Source: Tenericutes bacterium MO-XQ (GTDB lineage Bacteria > Bacillota_I > Bacilli_A > Acholeplasmatales > Acholeplasmataceae). Taken from it: a stretch of DNA of 64,000 bases. Location of the stretch: contig CP017948.1 of the NCBI GenBank assembly GCA_002838185.1, positions 1,798,001-1,862,000 of the forward strand, written 5' to 3'. The position numbers and the translations under genes are program-made. Under the pieces are notes generated by a model that had not been told where the DNA came from, made no database searches, and worked only from the letters and a program-made list of their open reading frames with translations. Below, piece by piece: positions 60,081-64,000 of the stretch; the stretch's first letter is position 1; each line of letters begins with the position of its first letter.

Positions 60081-60222
60081 TTAAATCCCTCCCAAGATAA
60101 AAATCTTATGAATTGTTTTATATATATTATATTTTAGCATATAAATTTATTTATTTAATTAATCGAATATGTAAATATGCTAAAAATACAACAAATCATA
60201 TCTCTTGTATTAATAAGGCTGG

Positions 60223-60251
60223 TTGTGCAAACATGTTTTACATGTTACAAT
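60223..60251 (+). promoter_or_regulatory. Promoter with inverted-repeat operator in the spacer
   Basis: TTGTGC (60223-60228), a 17-bp spacer and TACAAT (60246-60251) are preceded by TG as an extended -10. The spacer holds AACATGTTTTACATGTT (60230-60246), a perfect seven-base inverted repeat with three central T. A repressor bound there would block the promoter of the lipoprotein gene. Confidence 0.65.
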
Positions 60252-60283
60252 GTTTCTAAATAACACATCCAAAGGAGTCTACT

Positions 60284-61918
60284 ATGATTAAAAAAATTCT
60301 GTCATTATCACTTGTATTATCAGTGATGTTTTTCCTATCCTCTTGCAGCCAATCATTTAAACTAAATGAAGAGATAATTAATCAAAACATCATGCACAGC
60401 TACATCGAAGACGACTACAACACAATCACCATCAATCACGTCTCATTTACTGATGCTGAAAATTCAACATTTAGTAATTTTACTATTGAATATCAATCTC
60501 AAGGATTAGTTATTCTCACCAACATGACTGCTGAAAAAGCAGTCTATTCCATCATCGAGCAAAAATTCTTAGTTGATTTTGGTGATCAAGACATCACCAT
60601 CACTCCTAATTCTGCCAACGGTGCATATATCTATGTATCTTATGCTGATGATACTGAATCTGTTTTTGACATCAAAGGCACTGAAATCGTTCCAAAAGAT
60701 GATTATCATACTTTAAATGTTACAGGGTTTTACAGTTACATCAGAAATGAATACAATCAAATCACTGAAGCAATCAATTATGAACGCATCACAACACTCA
60801 CAAAAACAGAGATTCAAGATGGTAAGTTTACACCAACAGAAAAAACATACATCGTCGATTTTAACACCAACACAAGAACACTTGCTGAAGAGACATCAGA
60901 TGACACATATAATATCGGAGATAAACTTGGACAAGAGACGTTAAATGCAATGTCATTAGAATCCTATGGTTTAGAAGGATACTATATGACATCGATCAAT
61001 AATATCTATCGTATCTATGATGAAAACTATGAACTTGTTAGTCAGTTTAATATACCTACTGGTAGTACTGTTACTGCAAATTTAATGTTTGATGGTAAAC
61101 TTCTATATCAAACCCAAACAAAAGTACCAGAGACTGAAGAAAATTACACATTCATCAATACCAATCAAAAATATGTATTAAATACATATATTATCGATAT
61201 GTTAACAGGCTCTATAGAATCCATTGATTTTGATTATGCAATCTTTTCTATGTCAGCATTTAAAGATGAAAACCGCATCAATAAATATGCTAAAGTTAAT
61301 GTCTATCCTATAGAATCACAAATCTTAAAAGTAGATGCTTTAGAGCACTACATCTTAAATAGCAATGGTAAGATCCTAGAAGATTATGATGTTGTCTTAA
61401 ATGAACAACTAATCAGACTAGATGATCAAACGATTTATAATCAATCAACAAACACCATTTATGATAATGGACTAAATCCGTTATTTAAAGTTTCTTCTAC
61501 AGCAATGATAGATAAACAAGAAAAACTAATCATCACAAGCCATAACAATAGACTTGGTGTAGTTAATTATCAAGGTGAGATTCTTATTCCATTTAACTAT
61601 GTTAACATCAATCCACTTTTCTTTAATGGCTATACCATGGCATACAATGCCTCAAATGAACAAGTCATCATCGGTATTGATGGATCTGAAGAAAAACTTG
61701 ACATCTATAATACATTTGATATCCCAGGTGTTTATATTCCATTCACATATACAAATAATTATGTCTTTTATGATTATCAAATGCAAGAGATCTTCTCACT
61801 AAGTAGTTCTGCTTCCTCAATCACAACACATGCAATCAATCATCCAACACTTAATGGTTTTATTCTAGATTTTAATAAAACAGGCGCTTATGAATACGTC
61901 ATTATAAAATACACTTAA
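60284..61918 (+). CDS. Secreted lipoprotein with WG-repeat-like C-terminal region
   Basis: 544 residues. A signal peptide (1-20) ends in a lipobox LSSC, so the mature protein should be lipid-anchored on the outside of the membrane at Cys21. The rest is strand-rich. Near 410-450 the pattern NNRLGVVNYQGEILIPFNYVNI resembles WG (KWG) repeats, which form beta-propeller-like folds. No catalytic motif is visible. AAGGAG precedes the ATG, the promoter carries an inverted repeat, and a terminator follows, so it is a regulated single gene. Confidence 0.82.
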   Translation: MIKKILSLSLVLSVMFFLSSCSQSFKLNEEIINQNIMHSYIEDDYNTITINHVSFTDAENSTFSNFTIEYQSQGLVILTNMTAEKAVYSIIEQKFLVDFGDQDITITPNSANGAYIYVSYADDTESVFDIKGTEIVPKDDYHTLNVTGFYSYIRNEYNQITEAINYERITTLTKTEIQDGKFTPTEKTYIVDFNTNTRTLAEETSDDTYNIGDKLGQETLNAMSLESYGLEGYYMTSINNIYRIYDENYELVSQFNIPTGSTVTANLMFDGKLLYQTQTKVPETEENYTFINTNQKYVLNTYIIDMLTGSIESIDFDYAIFSMSAFKDENRINKYAKVNVYPIESQILKVDALEHYILNSNGKILEDYDVVLNEQLIRLDDQTIYNQSTNTIYDNGLNPLFKVSSTAMIDKQEKLIITSHNNRLGVVNYQGEILIPFNYVNINPLFFNGYTMAYNASNEQVIIGIDGSEEKLDIYNTFDIPGVYIPFTYTNNYVFYDYQMQEIFSLSSSASSITTHAINHPTLNGFILDFNKTGAYEYVIIKYT

Positions 61919-61943
61919 AGAGATGAATCATCATCTCTTTTTT
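61917..61943 (+). terminator. Intrinsic terminator of the lipoprotein gene
   Basis: The 10-bp stem AAAGAGATGA / TCATCTCTTT has a four-base loop and T-run. It overlaps the stop codon by two bases. Confidence 0.9.
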
Positions 61944-61996
61944 ATTGCACATAAATAGTGGTTTTGCTATAATAATTTCATAGGAGAAATAAACTT

Positions 61997-62776
61997 ATGA
62001 CATTTCATTTATGGTCTTTTCTACATTACTTTATGATGATATCACCATTCATCTTCGCATATATCTTATATGTAACTACTAAAAACAAATCAGAATCATA
62101 TAAACAAAACATAGGCATTATATTATCAGTAATCGCAGTCCTATTTCTACTCTTAAGGAATATAGAGATCTTTATCTTAAGAGATTTTGCGTTTGATGCG
62201 GAAATTGTTCCGCTTCAAATTTGTCATTTTGCAAATTTTGTTTTACTATTCGCATTCATTAAAAACAACAAGAATCTCTTTGGACTTGCATTCTTATTTA
62301 ACCTTCCACTCGCTTATCTTTCATTGGTGTTTGCTGATGGATTAGAAAACTATTCAACCATCATCAACTTTAGAGGTCAAGCATATATATGGGGTCATAT
62401 GCTTATTGTGATTATCACACTTTATGCATATTTATCTGGATTTATAAAAGTAGATTTAAAAAGATATCTATCTGTTGCTAAACTAGTAACATTCCTTTAT
62501 ATCTTAAGTGTATTTGTAAATAATATCTTTAGAATTTATTTAAATGCTCCTTCTAACTACTTTTACACAGAACATCCAGAAAAAGGAACACCTTTAGAGT
62601 TCTTTTATTCATTAGGTAACGTATCTTCATTCGGAAACTTCGAAATCAATATCATGTATATGATCTCACTCCTATTATTTGGTTATTTAGTGATTTTCAT
62701 ATTTTATATCTTGTGTTTTGAACTCCCATATTATCTTAAACATAAAGAAATCAAACTCATTAAAAGAAATACATAA
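61997..62776 (+). CDS. YwaF-family (TMEM164-like) membrane protein
   Basis: 259 residues, about seven membrane helices. The segment EIVPLQICHFANFVLLFAF is the family hallmark: TIGR02206/YwaF, related to TMEM164 acyltransferases with a conserved Cys and His. The remaining pattern, including NNIFRIYLNAPSNYFYTEHPE, also fits. Bacterial members are uncharacterised. AGGAG lies nine bases before the ATG; a strong bidirectional terminator follows. Confidence 0.85.
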   Translation: MTFHLWSFLHYFMMISPFIFAYILYVTTKNKSESYKQNIGIILSVIAVLFLLLRNIEIFILRDFAFDAEIVPLQICHFANFVLLFAFIKNNKNLFGLAFLFNLPLAYLSLVFADGLENYSTIINFRGQAYIWGHMLIVIITLYAYLSGFIKVDLKRYLSVAKLVTFLYILSVFVNNIFRIYLNAPSNYFYTEHPEKGTPLEFFYSLGNVSSFGNFEINIMYMISLLLFGYLVIFIFYILCFELPYYLKHKEIKLIKRNT

Positions 62777-62816
62777 AAAGAACAATGCCTAGATTTGATT
62801 GGCATTGTTCTTTTTT
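62775..62816. terminator. Bidirectional intrinsic terminator
   Basis: The stem AAAAAGAACAATGCC / GGCATTGTTCTTTTT (62775-62789 with 62801-62815) has an 11-base loop. It serves the YwaF gene on the plus strand and the nitroreductase gene on the minus strand. Confidence 0.92.
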
Positions 62817-62833
62817 CTATATCCTAAAATCAT

Positions 62834-63349
62834 TTAAATAAATGTCGTAAACTCTTCAATTGTTCTACGTCCAGTTCTTGATCCTTCATTCTTTGGATAA
62901 CCAACAGGAATCACCGCAACTGGTCTCATGTCTTTTTCTAAATTTAAAATTTCTGAAATCTCTTTTTCTCCAAAATGTCCACACCAGCATGCTCCAAGAC
63001 CTAGATCTTCAGCACAAAGTAACATATTTTGTATTGCTGCAGCTGTATCTTGAATACAATAAAGCTCTCTTCCTCTTTTTTTATAACGTACTTCTGATAA
63101 TTTAATATCAGCAGACACAACAATTAACAGTGGTGCTGTAGCTATAAAAGCCTGTTTACAAGCTTCTTTTCTAATCCTTTGAATAACCCCTTTGTCCTGA
63201 ATAACATGTACATGCCATGATTGACAATTCCCAGCACTTGGTGATTGTTGTATCGCAGTTAGTAACAACGTTATTAACTGTTCTGGAATATCATCACTTT
63301 TGAAACTACGAATGCTTCTTCTTGATTTTGCTAACTCTAAAAAAATCAT
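62834..63349 (-). CDS. Nitroreductase-family protein
   Basis: 171 residues, short nitroreductase fold. It has the FMN-binding starts SRRSIRSFKSDDIP and QSPSAGNCQSWHVHVI, the GLGACWCGHFGE helix-strand segment, and IPVGYPKNEG with a basic tail (SRTGRRTIEEF). It is a flavin-dependent NAD(P)H oxidoreductase of unknown physiological substrate. GGAGGAAG precedes the ATG. Confidence 0.92.
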   Translation of the reverse strand: MIFLELAKSRRSIRSFKSDDIPEQLITLLLTAIQQSPSAGNCQSWHVHVIQDKGVIQRIRKEACKQAFIATAPLLIVVSADIKLSEVRYKKRGRELYCIQDTAAAIQNMLLCAEDLGLGACWCGHFGEKEISEILNLEKDMRPVAVIPVGYPKNEGSRTGRRTIEEFTTFI

Positions 63350-63399
63350 ACTTCCTCCGTTTAAATTACTTAATTGTGATTAGATTAAGATGCCATTTA

Positions 63400-63912
63400 T
63401 TATAGCATATCTATAAACTCTATTAACTTATCCTTTGGTCTATAACATGTCTTATAATTGTCTTCACAAACTAAAATCTCATTACAAAACTTTGCGATAT
63501 GATTTTGTTCTAAAACATCAATATATACGCCTTCATTTTGACACATGATATCAGCTATTTCAACTGCTTTATTTAATCTTGCTACTAGTGTTCTATTTTT
63601 CGTTTTATTATATGTGATGGTATCTGGCGCTCCATCAAAATATTTAATAATGTCATCTCCGCTAAATCCTGCTATAACCATAGCATTATAAAGAGCTGTA
63701 ACAAACCATACATTAATGTTTTTAAAATCACTTTTCTTAACACCATAAAATACTAATGAAAATCTGGTTAAGTCATTCATGATCACTAGTAATTTTTTTC
63801 TATCGTTTACTAAGTAATTAGCATGCCATGCGTATAGATCAGAATCAGTATTTTTATTAGTAACTGTTGGTTTTAAAAAATCTAAAAGTTTTTTTGTACA
63901 TTGAATATGCAT
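63400..63912 (-). CDS. DUF6933-type protein
   Basis: 170 residues. The start MHIQCTKKLLDFLKP, followed by DLYAWHANYLVNDRKKLLVIMNDLTRFSLVFYGVKKSDF, matches proteins annotated DUF6933. The C-terminal half is helical. GAGAGGAT precedes the ATG. No function is known for this group. It is separated from the nitroreductase by a 50-bp gap on the same strand and may be co-transcribed. Nothing recognisable was seen in the remaining 88 bases to the right edge. Confidence 0.75.
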   Translation of the reverse strand: MHIQCTKKLLDFLKPTVTNKNTDSDLYAWHANYLVNDRKKLLVIMNDLTRFSLVFYGVKKSDFKNINVWFVTALYNAMVIAGFSGDDIIKYFDGAPDTITYNKTKNRTLVARLNKAVEIADIMCQNEGVYIDVLEQNHIAKFCNEILVCEDNYKTCYRPKDKLIEFIDML

Positions 63913-64000
63913 GGATATCCTCTCACTTCATATTATCTAATATATTATTATTTTTTAAAATCTTGTATCATTTTCAAATTGACCATAATCAATTGAACGA

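Noticed and set aside
1..64000. Mycoplasma genetic code (TGA as Trp)
   Set aside because: TGA ends several well-defined genes, and Trp positions in conserved motifs use TGG.

Overview
The window is AT-rich and uses TGA as an ordinary stop codon: the EamA transporter and the RecQ-UvrD helicase both end in TGA. This excludes the Mycoplasma/Spiroplasma code. AGGAGG-type ribosome sites, a CsoR-type copper operator, a CueP protein, YwaF and an archaeal-like Mbx complex fit a low-GC, probably anaerobic or fermentative Firmicutes/Mollicutes-type bacterium, for example Izemoplasmatales or Haloplasmatales. That placement is an inference. No rRNA, tRNA or CRISPR was seen, and almost all genes lie on the minus strand.

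Layout. 1-2063: end of an ABC ATPase gene, a GNAT acetyltransferase and an EamA transporter. 2235-5993: a two-component system with two small envelope proteins, divergent from a copper module (CopZ-like chaperone and CueP) with a CsoR-type operator. 6039-12878: a regulator interrupted by a nonsense codon, several membrane or secreted hypotheticals, a PAF-acetylhydrolase-like enzyme, a GNAT and a terpene-cyclase-fold protein. 12968-23695: a 13-gene Mbx/complex I-like operon (Mrp antiporter subunits, then NuoH/B/C/D), ending in an unusual fusion of the ferredoxin subunit with a GltD/NfnL-like flavoprotein. A leader with a terminator hairpin precedes it. 23975-31225: a predicted methyltransferase, a PAS/GGDEF/HD-GYP protein, a candidate small RNA with a C-rich loop, a FAD protein, a small membrane protein and an iron-sulfur aldo/keto reductase.

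31273-59384 is a 28-kb island of DNA-processing and predicted defence genes, all on the minus strand. It holds (a) an eight-gene, tightly coupled operon: TerB-like protein, unknown Rossmann-like protein, 1499-aa Dna2/UPF1-type helicase, unknown protein with a HEPN-like tail, coiled-coil protein, ClpB-like AAA+ ATPase, NrdG-like radical SAM protein and an exonuclease-RecQ-UvrD triple fusion; (b) a DUF262-HEPN pair; (c) a MazG-like pyrophosphohydrolase with a nuclease-DUF2075 helicase; (d) a small unknown protein; (e) a MORC-type restriction-modification set: C5 cytosine methylase, GHKL ATPase, Z1 helicase-like protein and DUF4420 nuclease. The eight-gene operon is my best candidate for an undescribed system.

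59400-64000 returns to housekeeping-type accessory genes: a small membrane protein, a lipoprotein with a likely repressor operator, a YwaF-family protein, a nitroreductase and a DUF6933 protein.
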